Assembly (NCBI GenBank): GCA_018816095.1
Contig: JAHIWP010000036.1
Location: 62,001 to 126,000 of the forward strand
Source of the DNA: Gammaproteobacteria bacterium
GTDB lineage: Bacteria > Pseudomonadota > Gammaproteobacteria > Pseudomonadales > Pseudomonadaceae
Direction of reading: 5' to 3'
Length of the DNA stretch: 64,000 nt
The position numbers and the translations under genes are program-made. The notes under the pieces were generated by a model. That model was given only the letters and a program-made list of their open reading frames with translations, was not told the origin of the DNA and did no database searches. This document shows, piece after piece, positions 9,321-18,565 of the stretch (its first letter is position 1; every line of letters starts with the position of its first letter).

Positions 9321-11951
9321 TTACACCGACTCACATAGCTGCAGGGCTTCAAACGCATCAATGGCAATCGGCTTGCTGAACAAATAACCCTGGAAGTGCT
9401 TGCACCCGTTCGCCAGCAGCACGTCATGCTGCGCCGGGGTTTCCACCCCCTCGGCAATGGCTTCAAGCCCCAGGCTCTCAGCCAACGCCAAAATTGCCCG
9501 CACGATCGCCAGGCTGCTGGAACTGCCAGGCAAATCACGCACAAACGACTGGTCGATCTTCAACTGATCAAGCGGCAACTGCTGCAGATAGGCCATTGAT
9601 GAATAGCCGGTGCCGAAATCATCGATGGAGAACCGAATGCCGATGGCCTGCAGGGTTTGCATGCGCACAGCCGCCTCGTTCTTGTCGGTCAGCAACAGCG
9701 ACTCGGTAATTTCCAGCTTCAAGCGCTGCGGGTTGGCGCCGCTGTCAGCCAAGGCCTGGTGCAAGATATCGATAAAGTCGTCCTTAAACAGCAGCCGGCT
9801 GCTGATATTCACCGACAGGCTCAACCCGGCCAACCGCGGCTCACGGGCCCAGCGCGCCAGCAAACTGCAGCCTTGTTTAAGCACATAGAGGTCAAGCTCG
9901 GCGATCAGCCCGCTGCGCTCGGCAATTTCAATAAATGTCCCCGGCCCCAGCAAGCCACGCTGCGGATGCTGCCAACGCACCAGCGCTTCCGCGCCCTGCA
10001 ACTCGCCGTACTGGTTGATTTGCGCCTGCAGGTACAGCACAAACTCACCGTCAGCCAGGCCGCGGCGCATATCTTGCTCCAGCTGCAGGCGCAAACTGAC
10101 CACCTCCTGCATACGCGGGTCATAAAAACTCAAGGTGTCCTTGCCGGCTGATTTGGAACTGTACATAGACAGGTCGGCGCACTGCATCAGCTCATCCACC
10201 GACTGCTGCTCGTCATTGAACAACACGGCGCCTAGGCTCGCACTGTTGAAGAAGTGCTGACCATTGACCTCATACGGTTCTCGCAAGGCGAGCATCAGCT
10301 TGCTGCCGATGTGTTCAACCTGGGAGCCGGCGTCTTCGGCGATAGGTTCCAAACCCTCAAGCATGATCACAAACTCGTCACCGCCCAAGCGCGCCACCGT
10401 ATCCAGCTCACGCAAAGCGCTTTTTAACCGTTCGGCCACCTGGCAGAGCAACTCGTCCCCGACCTGATGCCCGTAGACGTCGTTGACGTTTTTAAAGTCG
10501 TCCAGGTCGAGAAAGATCAACGCCGCGTAATGCCCATTTCGGCGGCACAGCGCGGTGGCCTGCTCAAGCCGGTCACGTAACAGGCGGCGGTTAGGCAGGC
10601 CGGTCAAGGGGTCATAAAAAGCCAGATGGAGGATTTTCTGTTCGGCATTTTTGCGCTCGCTGATATCCACCAACGAGGCCACATAGTTCGTCACCAGCCC
10701 GTTTTCATCATGCACGGCACCAATGGTCAACCACTCGGGGAAGACCTCACCGCACTTGCGCCGATTCCATATCTCGCCCTCCCACAGCCCGGTTTCTTGC
10801 AGGCTGCGCCACATGGCCTGATAAAACTCCGGGCCCTGACGCCCCGAACCGAGCATGCGTGTGGGCTGCCCAACAACATCTTCCAGGCTGTAGCCCGATA
10901 TCTCGCTGAAGGCCCGGTTGGCTTTGAGGATGCGCGTACTGGCATCCGTAATCAGCATGCCCTGCGGCGACTCAAAGGCAATGGCAGAGATGCGTCGATC
11001 CAACTCAAGCGCAACCCGCTCGGTAATGTCGCGCGCCATAAAAACCAAGGCCCGCTTGCCATTCACCTTAATATCCAGACGCCGCGCACGGCCTTCAAAC
11101 ACCCGCCGCCCCGCCGGCGTTTGCATGTCGTATTCAATACTTTGCGCCTGGTCGCTGGCCAGGGTGCGCCCAATCAACTGCATGAAAAGCTCGGCCTGAC
11201 TGGTTGGCAGCACATCCGCCATAAGCCGACCCAGCAAGCCGGCACCGCCGGAAAACAGCAGGTCGCTGTCGGGGGCCTTGATCTTCACATAGCGGCCATC
11301 CTCATCCAGCACCATGGACAGGTCAGGCACCGCCTCGGTAATCGCCCGCAACTGCGCCTCGCTCTGGCGCAGTGCTTCACGGTCACGCTTCTGCCGGCGA
11401 ATATCCTTCAACAGATAACCGAGCACCACGGTTGCAGGGGTCAAGACCAGGAATAAAGGCCAAACCGCATATTGCCAGGACGCAGCAAACTGCTCAGAGG
11501 GTAGCAAGGTCAGGATGGCGAACTGCAAGCACTGCACAAGACCGGCAAAAATCAGTAGCGAGAGCACGCTGAATGGCACGCGACCCGTCATGTGCAGGCG
11601 GCGATACGCCAACCCCATAAGCACCGGCATGAGAATGTTGAGCAGCCCCGGCATTGCGCCCACACCGCCCAGCCACAGGCGGTAAACCGCAGCAATAGCG
11701 CCGGCAATCAACCCCACCAGTGGCCCACCGAAGAAGGCCGCCATGCTCAGCACCACGGTGCGCGCGTCGAAGATCAAGCCCTGCTCAAGCGTGAAAGGAA
11801 ACGCCATACCGATCACACAGGCCGCGCCAAACAACACCCCGGAGAGTAGCTTGCCGGAGATCAAGCTTTCATCCAGATAACGCGTCATCAAACCATGCAT
11901 CCAACACAGCATAATCAGCAAGATGGCGTTATTGATCAGTTCCAGAAGCAT
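9321..11951 (-). CDS. Membrane 5TMR-PAS-PAS-GGDEF-EAL cyclic di-GMP protein
   Basis: An 876-residue inner-membrane signalling protein. Residues 1-190 form a five-to-six-helix 5TM-LYT sensor module (LISGKLLSGVLFGAACVIGMAF and AAFFGGPLVGLIAGAI). Two PAS domains follow: the first around ITEAVPDLSMVLDEDGRYVK, the second around GMLITDASTRILKANRAF with a PAC segment. The GGDEF domain has an intact LGGDEFVIML, and the EAL domain has an intact AEALVRWQHP, DDFGTGYSSM and KIDQSFV, so both synthesis and hydrolysis are possible on sequence grounds. LYT-type sensors in other proteins respond to cell-wall-derived or small peptide cues; the ligand here is unknown. ATG 11951 is the natural start. It appears monocistronic and convergent with the methyltransferase gene. 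Confidence 0.93.
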   Translation of the reverse strand: MLLELINNAILLIMLCWMHGLMTRYLDESLISGKLLSGVLFGAACVIGMAFPFTLEQGLIFDARTVVLSMAAFFGGPLVGLIAGAIAAVYRLWLGGVGAMPGLLNILMPVLMGLAYRRLHMTGRVPFSVLSLLIFAGLVQCLQFAILTLLPSEQFAASWQYAVWPLFLVLTPATVVLGYLLKDIRRQKRDREALRQSEAQLRAITEAVPDLSMVLDEDGRYVKIKAPDSDLLFSGGAGLLGRLMADVLPTSQAELFMQLIGRTLASDQAQSIEYDMQTPAGRRVFEGRARRLDIKVNGKRALVFMARDITERVALELDRRISAIAFESPQGMLITDASTRILKANRAFSEISGYSLEDVVGQPTRMLGSGRQGPEFYQAMWRSLQETGLWEGEIWNRRKCGEVFPEWLTIGAVHDENGLVTNYVASLVDISERKNAEQKILHLAFYDPLTGLPNRRLLRDRLEQATALCRRNGHYAALIFLDLDDFKNVNDVYGHQVGDELLCQVAERLKSALRELDTVARLGGDEFVIMLEGLEPIAEDAGSQVEHIGSKLMLALREPYEVNGQHFFNSASLGAVLFNDEQQSVDELMQCADLSMYSSKSAGKDTLSFYDPRMQEVVSLRLQLEQDMRRGLADGEFVLYLQAQINQYGELQGAEALVRWQHPQRGLLGPGTFIEIAERSGLIAELDLYVLKQGCSLLARWAREPRLAGLSLSVNISSRLLFKDDFIDILHQALADSGANPQRLKLEITESLLLTDKNEAAVRMQTLQAIGIRFSIDDFGTGYSSMAYLQQLPLDQLKIDQSFVRDLPGSSSSLAIVRAILALAESLGLEAIAEGVETPAQHDVLLANGCKHFQGYLFSKPIAIDAFEALQLCESV

Positions 11952-12070
11952 TCAGTTATCCAGGCTAGGCGTGGGTAGAGCGTGCGGGCTAGGCCATAAA
12001 TGATAGCAACTGAGCATGACTGACGAATGCGCAATATTCAGGTACCCAGCCCACGGCAGCCAGGCTCAGG

Positions 12071-12718
12071 TCACGGCTGCTCGCCGCGCAGCTGCAAGGC
12101 GTCCACCAGCCCGGCGGCAATCGCCATCCCCACTAGATCAGCGAGGGTTTCGGCCTGCATGCGCTTCATCACCCGCGAGCGGTAGAGGTCGATAGTTTTG
12201 ACGCTGATGTCCAGCTGCTCGGCCATCTCGCGGTTGGTGTAGCCACGCACTAACGGCAGCAACACGTCACGTTCACGCGGGGTGAGGCTGGCCAGGCGCG
12301 CTTCCACGGCCTGCAAGCGCGGGTCTGCCTGAACCGCCGCTGGTGCATGGCTCAAGGCGTGCTGCACGCTGTCGAGCAGCAACTGCTCGTTATAAGGTTT
12401 TTCGATAAAGTCCACGGCGCCGGCACGGAAGGCGCGCACCACGATGGGCACATCCGCATGCCCGCTGACGAAGATCACCGGCATCTCAATGCCGCGCGCA
12501 CGCATTGCGTCCTGCACATTCAGCCCGCCCATGCCGGGCATGCGCACGTCCAGCAGCACACAGCCATGGCTGTGCGCATCACAGGCATCGAGAAACGCCT
12601 GACCGCTGGTGAACGGCAGCGCCTTGAGCCCCACGGACTCCAGCAGCCAGACGGTGGAGTCGAGCATGCCCTGGTCATCGTCGACCACATAAACCTGGTG
12701 TTGCATCTGCAGGCTCAT
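12071..12718 (-). CDS. FixJ/NarL-type response regulator
   Basis: A 215-residue two-component response regulator. The receiver domain (residues about 8-125) has the acidic pocket VVDDD, phospho-acceptor Asp57 in LLDVRMPGMGG, and the switch lysine in FIEKPY. The C-terminal LuxR-type helix-turn-helix is in LTPRERDVLLPLVRGYTNREMAEQLDISVKTIDLYRSRV. Domain order and the FIEKPY motif place it in the FixJ/StyR group. It lies 78 bp downstream of the sensor kinase gene on the same strand; the gap holds a REPIN. The kinase and the divergent acyl-CoA genes suggest it controls fatty-acid or carboxylate catabolism, which is inference. Confidence 0.92.
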   Translation of the reverse strand: MSLQMQHQVYVVDDDQGMLDSTVWLLESVGLKALPFTSGQAFLDACDAHSHGCVLLDVRMPGMGGLNVQDAMRARGIEMPVIFVSGHADVPIVVRAFRAGAVDFIEKPYNEQLLLDSVQHALSHAPAAVQADPRLQAVEARLASLTPRERDVLLPLVRGYTNREMAEQLDISVKTIDLYRSRVMKRMQAETLADLVGMAIAAGLVDALQLRGEQP

Positions 12719-12754
12719 GCCCTGCTCCTTTTATTGTTATGCATTCGCTGTGTT

Positions 12755-12804
12755 GCGGCTAAAGCCTCAAACCATTTGCGGCTGGTGGGAGGGGCTTTAG
12801 CCGC
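12755..12804. repeat. REPIN (inverted REP pair) between the sensor kinase and regulator genes
   Basis: Two inverted REP cores: GCGGCTAAAGCCTC at 12755-12768 and GGAGGGGCTTTAGCCGC at 12788-12804. The same core recurs at 27556-27620 and 62725-62776. The right arm reaches into the 3' end of the kinase gene and supplies its TAA stop. Confidence 0.8.
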
Positions 12805-15094
12805 GCTCGGCAACCCCAGCCAGCGCCTCGGCGTCCTCACCACGTAACAACGGCAGGCGGCACTCCAGGCACAAGCCGCCGGCCGTGCCAGGGTGCGCCT
12901 CCAACGCGCCGCCAAAGCCTTCGATGATGCTGCGGCTCATCGACAGCCCCAGCCCCAGCCCTTCGGCCTTGCTGGTGTAGAACGGGGTAAAAATATGCTC
13001 CAACTCACCCTGCGCCACACCCGGCCCCTGATCCCACACGCGCACACAGAGTTGGCCATCCTGCTCGGCGGCACTGAGTTCGATACGCGAAGAGTGGCCG
13101 GGGTGAGCCTCACGGTTGGCGTCAATGGCATTGCGCAGCAGGTTGAGCAGCACCTGTTCCAGCAGAATCCGGTCGGCATACACCGGTGGCAGATTGTCCG
13201 CCAATTGCTCATCGATGGTCACCTGCCAATTACTCGCCTCCCATTGGCACAGCCGCACTGCCTCGCGTGCCACGCTGGCAATATCCAGTGCCTGGGTGCG
13301 GCGCTGACCTTTGCGCAGAAAAGCGCGTAAGCGTTTGATCACTTCCGAGGCGTGGTTGGCGTGTTCGTTGATCCGCTCCAGCCCTTGCGCCACCTTACTC
13401 GCCGCCTCAGGGTTAGCGCCCAGCGCCTTGAGGTAGCGTTGGCTGGCGCTGGCGTAGTTGACCACCGCGGCCAGCGGTTGATTGATCTCATGGGCGATAC
13501 CAGAAGCCAGCTCGCCGAGGGTGACCAGCCGCGCCGTGTGCGCCAGCTCATCCTGATGGCGTCGCTGTTCGGCCTCACGCAACTCACGCTCAGTCATATC
13601 GCGCGCCACCAGCGAGTAGTAATGCTCGCCATCGCGGCCGCGGTGCGCCAGCAGCACCAGCGACACCGGCAGATGAGCCCGCGGCCCCAGCGGCAGCAGG
13701 CGCACCTCGGCGCTCCACACCCCGGCCGCATCGGCAGCCGCCCAACCGTGGCGCTGTAACTGCTGAAAATCGCTGGGTGCCAGCAGCTTTTCGAGCGCCG
13801 GCAACGGCTGCTGATCCTCAATATTCAAGGCATGCCGCGCAGACGGATTGAGGTGCGTCAGGTGCCCACTGGGGTCGATAAACAGCACCAGGTCAGTATT
13901 GGCTTCCACCACTTCAGCCAGACGCCGCTTGTTCTCTTCGGCCAGGACCCGCGCGGTGATGTCGCGCGACACGCTGACCACTTCAACCACCGCGCCGGTA
14001 TAGGTTTCGCGGATCGCGCGACTGGCGGTTTCAAACCACAGGTAATGACCATCGCGATGGCGAATCCGGTAGGTCATGGTGTGATAGCCGTTTTGCTCAA
14101 GGGCTTCACGGGTGGTATCGACCAGATGCTGCTGGTCCTGTTCATGAAACAGCGCCTGCACCAAGGTCCCACGCAAAGCTTCCGGCCAGTAACCGAGCAG
14201 CGTCCAGCTGGCCGGCGAGGCATCGAGAAAACAGCCATCGGGGGTGTGCCGGGAGATCAGGTCCGTGGTGTTCTCGGTAATCAAGCGGTACAGGCGGCTG
14301 GCCTTGGCCGCTTCACGCTCAGCCTGCACCTGAGCGGTCGCCGGTCGACAGCGCGCCAGCACCTGCTGCTCGGCAGCGTCGGGCATAAAGGTCCACATCA
14401 GCACTTGGCCGGCATGCTGCGCCTCAACCGCTTCGATGGCCCGCCCCTGCTGCAAACAGGCGCGCACCAGTTGTGGCGCGTTGACCGGCAACAAATCGGC
14501 CACCTGCGCCAGCGGTTGCTCACCCAGCAGTGTGTGCATGGCGGCATTTAGTTGCAGCGGCCGCGCGTCGATATCCAACAACAGGCTGGGCTGCGGGTCA
14601 CTGCCCAGCAACCGGCTGCCACGCGCCTGCTGCGGCAGGCTGGCGAGCACCGCCAGCAGTAATTGATGCACCAGCCCGAGCCAGTCACTGCCGGCGTGTT
14701 CCTGCAACTCAATCAGCAGTAAACCGGGCTGCCCTTCATCCAGCGCCAGGGCGAGCGCCTGGCCATGGTTGAGCCCGGCACGCCGCACTCGCCCCGCCAG
14801 CCAGCATGGCAGTTGACGCAATGCGCCCAAGTCCAGCCGAGGCTCTTGCTGCAAGCGCTCAAACAGCAACTGATCACTGGCCTCTAGCGGGTCACCAAAG
14901 CCCGGCGGCAGATGCGGCGCATTGCCTTCATGGCTGTAGATCGCCGTGCTCGCTTGCCAGCGCAAAAAAAACGCCTGGCGCACTTCCGGGCAGGCATGCA
15001 GGGCGCGTAACAGCGCATCGGCACGCACCGCCAGCGGCAAGCACTCACGTTGCATACACAACCAGCTGTGCAGCTGCACGGAGATCTCATTCAT
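12797..15094 (-). CDS. PAS-containing sensor histidine kinase
   Basis: A 765-residue kinase with no predicted membrane helix. Residues 1-260 form an N-terminal region I cannot assign to a named sensor domain. A PAS/PAC domain follows (LYRLITENTTDLISRHTPDG through VVEVVSVSRDITAR) and then a second PAS (VVEANTDLVLFIDPSGHL). The HisKA box is HEINQPLAAVVNYAS with phospho-acceptor His535; the ATPase domain has NLLRNAIDAN (N box), VWDQGPGV (G1) and GLGLGLSMSRSI (G2). The H box resembles the FixL/DctB class, which matches its FixJ-type partner downstream. It diverges from the acyl-CoA ligase gene across an AT-rich regulatory region. Its last residues (AERG) and stop are encoded by a REP sequence, so the original C-terminus may have differed. 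Confidence 0.92.
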   Translation of the reverse strand: MNEISVQLHSWLCMQRECLPLAVRADALLRALHACPEVRQAFFLRWQASTAIYSHEGNAPHLPPGFGDPLEASDQLLFERLQQEPRLDLGALRQLPCWLAGRVRRAGLNHGQALALALDEGQPGLLLIELQEHAGSDWLGLVHQLLLAVLASLPQQARGSRLLGSDPQPSLLLDIDARPLQLNAAMHTLLGEQPLAQVADLLPVNAPQLVRACLQQGRAIEAVEAQHAGQVLMWTFMPDAAEQQVLARCRPATAQVQAEREAAKASRLYRLITENTTDLISRHTPDGCFLDASPASWTLLGYWPEALRGTLVQALFHEQDQQHLVDTTREALEQNGYHTMTYRIRHRDGHYLWFETASRAIRETYTGAVVEVVSVSRDITARVLAEENKRRLAEVVEANTDLVLFIDPSGHLTHLNPSARHALNIEDQQPLPALEKLLAPSDFQQLQRHGWAAADAAGVWSAEVRLLPLGPRAHLPVSLVLLAHRGRDGEHYYSLVARDMTERELREAEQRRHQDELAHTARLVTLGELASGIAHEINQPLAAVVNYASASQRYLKALGANPEAASKVAQGLERINEHANHASEVIKRLRAFLRKGQRRTQALDIASVAREAVRLCQWEASNWQVTIDEQLADNLPPVYADRILLEQVLLNLLRNAIDANREAHPGHSSRIELSAAEQDGQLCVRVWDQGPGVAQGELEHIFTPFYTSKAEGLGLGLSMSRSIIEGFGGALEAHPGTAGGLCLECRLPLLRGEDAEALAGVAERG

Positions 15095-15196
15095 CCAGTT
15101 TCATTCCTATCGGCCACTTATTGCGCGAGGCGGCGCAGCATCAGGCCGGCAGCCGGCAAATGCAAAGCGACCAAGGGCTAATCGCCAGAAAAACAA

Positions 15197-15214
15197 TATA
15201 GTATAAATACTATA
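15197..15214. promoter_or_regulatory. AT-rich perfect dyad, candidate operator
   Basis: TATAGTAT-AA-ATACTATA, a perfect inverted repeat with 8-bp arms, in a strongly AT-rich stretch between the divergent sensor kinase and acyl-CoA ligase genes. It could bind the FixJ-type regulator encoded nearby; it also offers -10-like hexamers in both directions. Confidence 0.5.
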
Positions 15215-15219
15215 CAACT

Positions 15220-15246
15220 ATGGTTTAACTTCCATATACAAACCAT
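15220..15246. promoter_or_regulatory. Second dyad in the divergent control region
   Basis: ATGGTTT at 15220-15226 and its exact complement AAACCAT at 15240-15246, separated by 13 bp (20 bp between equivalent points, about two helical turns). This suits a dimeric DNA-binding protein. It lies about 90 bp upstream of the acyl-CoA ligase start. Confidence 0.45.
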
Positions 15247-15337
15247 CAGATATATAAATAGACCCAGAACAATACCGGGCCTATGCGTAAGACTACCCGC
15301 ACAATGGCCCGAGCATCCAACCTGCATGGGTATTCGC

Positions 15338-16960
15338 ATGTCGATCTATGAACAGGGCCTTGCGCCTGCCGCCGTCAACCATATCGCCCTCTCGCCACTG
15401 AGCTTTATCGAACGTACCGCCAGTGTTTACCCGCACTACCCGGCCGTGGTGCATGGTTCGATCCGCCGTGACTGGAGTGAAACCTACGCACGCTGCCGCC
15501 GCCTGGCTTCGGCCCTGGCCGGTCGTGGCATCGGCAAGGGCGATACGGTGGCGGTGATGTTGCCGAACATCCCGCAGATGCTCGAAGCGCATTTTGGCGT
15601 GCCGATGATCGGCGCAGTGCTCAACACCCTCAACGTGCGCCTGGATGCCGAGGCCATCGCCTTTATGCTGCAGCACGGCGAAGCCAAGGTGCTGATCACC
15701 GACCGCGAATTCTATGACGTGATCCACGCGGCCGTGGGCATGCTTGATCATCCGCCACTGGTGATCGACGTCGATGACCCCGAGTACGGCGAAGGCCAAG
15801 CGGTCAGCGACCTCGACTACGAAGCCTTCCTCGCCGAAGGCGATCCGCAATTTGCCTGGCAGTGGCCGGCAGACGAGTGGCAGGCGATCAGCCTCAACTA
15901 CACCTCCGGCACCACCGGTAACCCCAAGGGAGTGGTCTACCACCACCGTGGCGCTTACCTGAACTCGCTGGGCAACCAGATGACCTGGGCCATGGGCAAC
16001 CACCCGGTGTACCTCTGGACCCTGCCGATGTTCCACTGCAACGGCTGGTGCTACCCCTGGACCATCACCGCTCTGGCGGGTGTGCATGTGTTCCTGCGCC
16101 GCGTCGACCCGGCGAAAATCCTCACCCTGATTCGCAGCGAGCAAGTCACCCACATGTGTGGCGCCCCGATCGTGCTCAATGCCCTGGTGAATATGCCAGC
16201 CGAAGCCAAAGCCGCCATCGACCATCCGGTTAAGGCCATGGTTGCCGGGGCTGCGCCACCTGCCAAAGTGATTGGTGCGGTCGAAGAAATGGGCATCCAG
16301 GTCACCCACGTTTACGGCCTGACCGAAGTGTACGGCCCGGTGACCCTGTGCGCCTGGCACGCCGAATGGGACGCCTTGCCGCTGGACGAGCGCGCGGTAC
16401 TCAAATCCCGTCAAGGCGTGCGCTACCCCACCCTGGAAGGGGTGATGGTGGCTGACCCGAAAACTCTGGAGCCGACCCCGCGCGATGGCGAAACCATCGG
16501 CGAAATCTTTATGCGCGGTAACACCGTGATGAAGGGCTACCTGAAGAACCCCACCGCCACCGCCGAAGCCTTTGCCGGCGACTGGTTCCACACCGGCGAC
16601 CTGGCCGTGTGTCACCCGAACGGCTACGTGGAAATCAAGGACCGCCTGAAAGACATCATCATTTCCGGCGGCGAGAACATCTCCACCATTGAGGTCGAAG
16701 GCGTGCTCTACCGTCACCCCGGCGTGCTCGAAGCCGCCGTGGTGGCTCGCCCAGACGAGAAATGGGGCGAAACCCCCTGCGCCTTTATCACCCTCAAGGC
16801 CGACCAACAGCAGGTCAGCGAGGCGGACATCATCAGTTTCAGCCGCGAACACCTGGCCGGTTTCAAAGTGCCAAAAACCGTGGTCTTCACCCAACTGCCG
16901 AAGACCAGCACCGGCAAGATCCAGAAGTTCGTGCTGCGCGATATGGCCAAGGCCCTGTAA
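15338..16960 (+). CDS. AMP-forming acyl-CoA ligase (AlkK-like)
   Basis: A 540-residue member of the acyl-adenylate superfamily that activates a carboxylic acid with ATP and CoA. The P-loop-like motif is LNYTSGTTGNPKGVVYHH, the A5 motif VTHVYGLTEVYGP, the hinge-region A7 WFHTGDLAV and A8 KDRLKDIIISGGENIS, and the C-terminal catalytic lysine is in TSTGKIQKF. It resembles the medium-chain AlkK-type group used for medium-chain or branched acids. I prefer ATG 15338 (MSIYEQGL); ATG 15326 would add four residues, and neither has a strong ribosome-binding site. It is the first gene of the acyl-CoA block and diverges from the sensor kinase, so it is a likely target of that two-component system. Confidence 0.9.
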   Translation: MSIYEQGLAPAAVNHIALSPLSFIERTASVYPHYPAVVHGSIRRDWSETYARCRRLASALAGRGIGKGDTVAVMLPNIPQMLEAHFGVPMIGAVLNTLNVRLDAEAIAFMLQHGEAKVLITDREFYDVIHAAVGMLDHPPLVIDVDDPEYGEGQAVSDLDYEAFLAEGDPQFAWQWPADEWQAISLNYTSGTTGNPKGVVYHHRGAYLNSLGNQMTWAMGNHPVYLWTLPMFHCNGWCYPWTITALAGVHVFLRRVDPAKILTLIRSEQVTHMCGAPIVLNALVNMPAEAKAAIDHPVKAMVAGAAPPAKVIGAVEEMGIQVTHVYGLTEVYGPVTLCAWHAEWDALPLDERAVLKSRQGVRYPTLEGVMVADPKTLEPTPRDGETIGEIFMRGNTVMKGYLKNPTATAEAFAGDWFHTGDLAVCHPNGYVEIKDRLKDIIISGGENISTIEVEGVLYRHPGVLEAAVVARPDEKWGETPCAFITLKADQQQVSEADIISFSREHLAGFKVPKTVVFTQLPKTSTGKIQKFVLRDMAKAL

Positions 16961-16988
16961 CGGCGCCACGCCACCTAACTGCTCACTG

Positions 16989-17007
16989 CGCCACCCATTG
17001 GGTGGCG
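16989..17007 (+). terminator. Hairpin after the acyl-CoA ligase gene
   Basis: CGCCACCC-ATT-GGGTGGCG, an 8-bp perfect stem 28 bp after the ligase stop. No T-run follows, so it may attenuate or protect the transcript rather than end it. Confidence 0.45.
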
Positions 17008-17074
17008 TAGTAATGCGTTAGCAACAACCGTTTCCACAACAACAAAAACCGGCCACCGGCCGACGGAGAGCTTC

Positions 17075-18445
17075 ATGCAACTATTTAAACGCCGTGACGG
17101 GGATGAACAGCCCTATTGGCCAGTCGGCCCGTTCAAAGTGCGCCTGCCCTTTGTCCACTACCGCTGGGAAACCGCGGAGATGCTGCAAGCGCTGATCATG
17201 TTCGTGGTCAGCCTGGCGATGATCCCGCTGCTGGAAAAATACCTCGGCCTGCCCTACGACGTGGCCCTCGCCTATGTTGTGGTGTGCGGTGTCGGCTTTA
17301 TGCTGCCTGCGCTGCTCGGCGTGCCCTTCGTGCCCGGCTGGATCACCCCCGGCATTCCGGTTGTGTTGCTGTTTCTCGGCAATTTCAAACCCGGCCCCGA
17401 GGCCATTCAGGCACTGTTTGCCCTGCAATTTCTGGTCTTCGTGATCTTCCTGTTCCTCGGCGTCACGCGCCTGGGCAGCACCCTGGTGAAGCTGATTCCC
17501 AACTCGATGAAGGGCGGGATCATCATCGGAGCGGGTATTGCGGCACTGATGGGCGAAATCTCCACCGGTGGCCGCCTGGCCAACACGCCGATTTCCCTGG
17601 TGCTGGGCAGCCTGATCTGCCTGTACCTGATGTTTTCGGTGTCGTTTAAAGGCCTCACCGAGCGCGTGCCGTTGGCGCGCAAAATCGTCAACTACGGCAT
17701 GGTGCCGGGTATGTTGATCGCGATTTTCATCGGCATTGCTGTTGGCGAATACAAGATGCCTGATGTGAAATTCGGCATCACCGCGCCAGCCTTCGCCGAG
17801 ATGTGGAACTACCTGCCGTTCAGCGTTGGTTTCCCCGGTTTGGATGTGTTCCTGCTGGCCGTGCCTACTGCGGTTATCGCTTATGTCATCGCGTTTGGCG
17901 ACATCATCGTCGGCCAGTCGCTGATGCAGCGCGCCGATGAACTGCGCACTGACGAAGTGATCGAGAACAACATCGACCGCGTGCATTTGGTCACCGCCCT
18001 GCGTAACGCCCTGCATGCCTTCTTCGCCCCGTATCCGGGCTTGGCTGGGCCGCTGTGGACAGCCGTCGCGGCCACCATGGCCGAGCGTTACAAGTACGGC
18101 CGCAAAGCCATGGACTCGATCTATAGCGGCGCGGGCACCTTCTGGATCACCGGGTTTATCGCCCTGTTCGCCCTGCCGCTGGTGAGCTTCTTCCAGCCAG
18201 TACTGCCGATTGCCCTGTCGCTGACCCTGATTCTCACCGGCTACATCTGCCTGATGGTCGGTTTCGAGCAGCTGAGCAACAACACCGAGCGCGGCGTGGC
18301 CGGCACCATGGGTGTGGTACTGGCCGTCTACGGCGCAGGCTGGGGCCTGGCTGCAGGTGCGGCGCTGTACATCCTGGTTGAGCGCACGCACCTGCTCAAG
18401 TTCACCACTAAAAACACCGTCAAAGGCCCAGCCGAGGCCGAGTAA
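17075..18445 (+). CDS. Multi-pass permease, NCS2/SulP-like, substrate unknown
   Basis: A 456-residue protein with about twelve hydrophobic segments. The arrangement, with glycine-rich IPNSMKGGIIIGAGIAALMG about a third of the way in and VAYVIAFGDIIVGQSLM in the second half, looks like the NCS2/SLC23-SulP fold, but I cannot point to a diagnostic nucleobase signature, so the substrate is open. The start ATG 17075 has CGGAGAG nine bases upstream. Its position between an acyl-CoA ligase and an acyl-CoA dehydrogenase suggests uptake of the carboxylate that the ligase activates. It is separated from the ligase by a hairpin and followed by GC-rich hairpins, so it may be a separately adjusted transcript. 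Confidence 0.75.
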   Translation: MQLFKRRDGDEQPYWPVGPFKVRLPFVHYRWETAEMLQALIMFVVSLAMIPLLEKYLGLPYDVALAYVVVCGVGFMLPALLGVPFVPGWITPGIPVVLLFLGNFKPGPEAIQALFALQFLVFVIFLFLGVTRLGSTLVKLIPNSMKGGIIIGAGIAALMGEISTGGRLANTPISLVLGSLICLYLMFSVSFKGLTERVPLARKIVNYGMVPGMLIAIFIGIAVGEYKMPDVKFGITAPAFAEMWNYLPFSVGFPGLDVFLLAVPTAVIAYVIAFGDIIVGQSLMQRADELRTDEVIENNIDRVHLVTALRNALHAFFAPYPGLAGPLWTAVAATMAERYKYGRKAMDSIYSGAGTFWITGFIALFALPLVSFFQPVLPIALSLTLILTGYICLMVGFEQLSNNTERGVAGTMGVVLAVYGAGWGLAAGAALYILVERTHLLKFTTKNTVKGPAEAE

Positions 18446-18449
18446 CCGT

Positions 18450-18477
18450 ACCCGGCCCGCCGCGCGGCGGGTCGGGT
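18450..18477 (+). terminator. GC-rich hairpin after the permease gene
   Basis: An extended inverted repeat: ACCCG/CGGGT flank a perfect 16-bp palindrome CCCGCCGCGCGGCGGG at 18456-18471. It begins five bases after the stop codon; only short T stretches follow. Confidence 0.55.
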
Positions 18478-18490
18478 TGCTTATTCCTGC

Positions 18491-18526
18491 AACGCCCCGG
18501 GTGCAATAACGCCAGGGGCGTTTAAA
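18491..18526 (+). terminator. Second hairpin upstream of the acyl-CoA dehydrogenase gene
   Basis: AACGCCCC at 18491-18498 pairs with GGGGCGTT at 18515-18522, followed by TAAAT. It could be a weak terminator or part of the 5' untranslated region of the dehydrogenase mRNA. Confidence 0.4.
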
Positions 18527-18565
18527 TCGCCGCGCTCTGCGCGGCATCTGTGCGAGAAACTGCCG

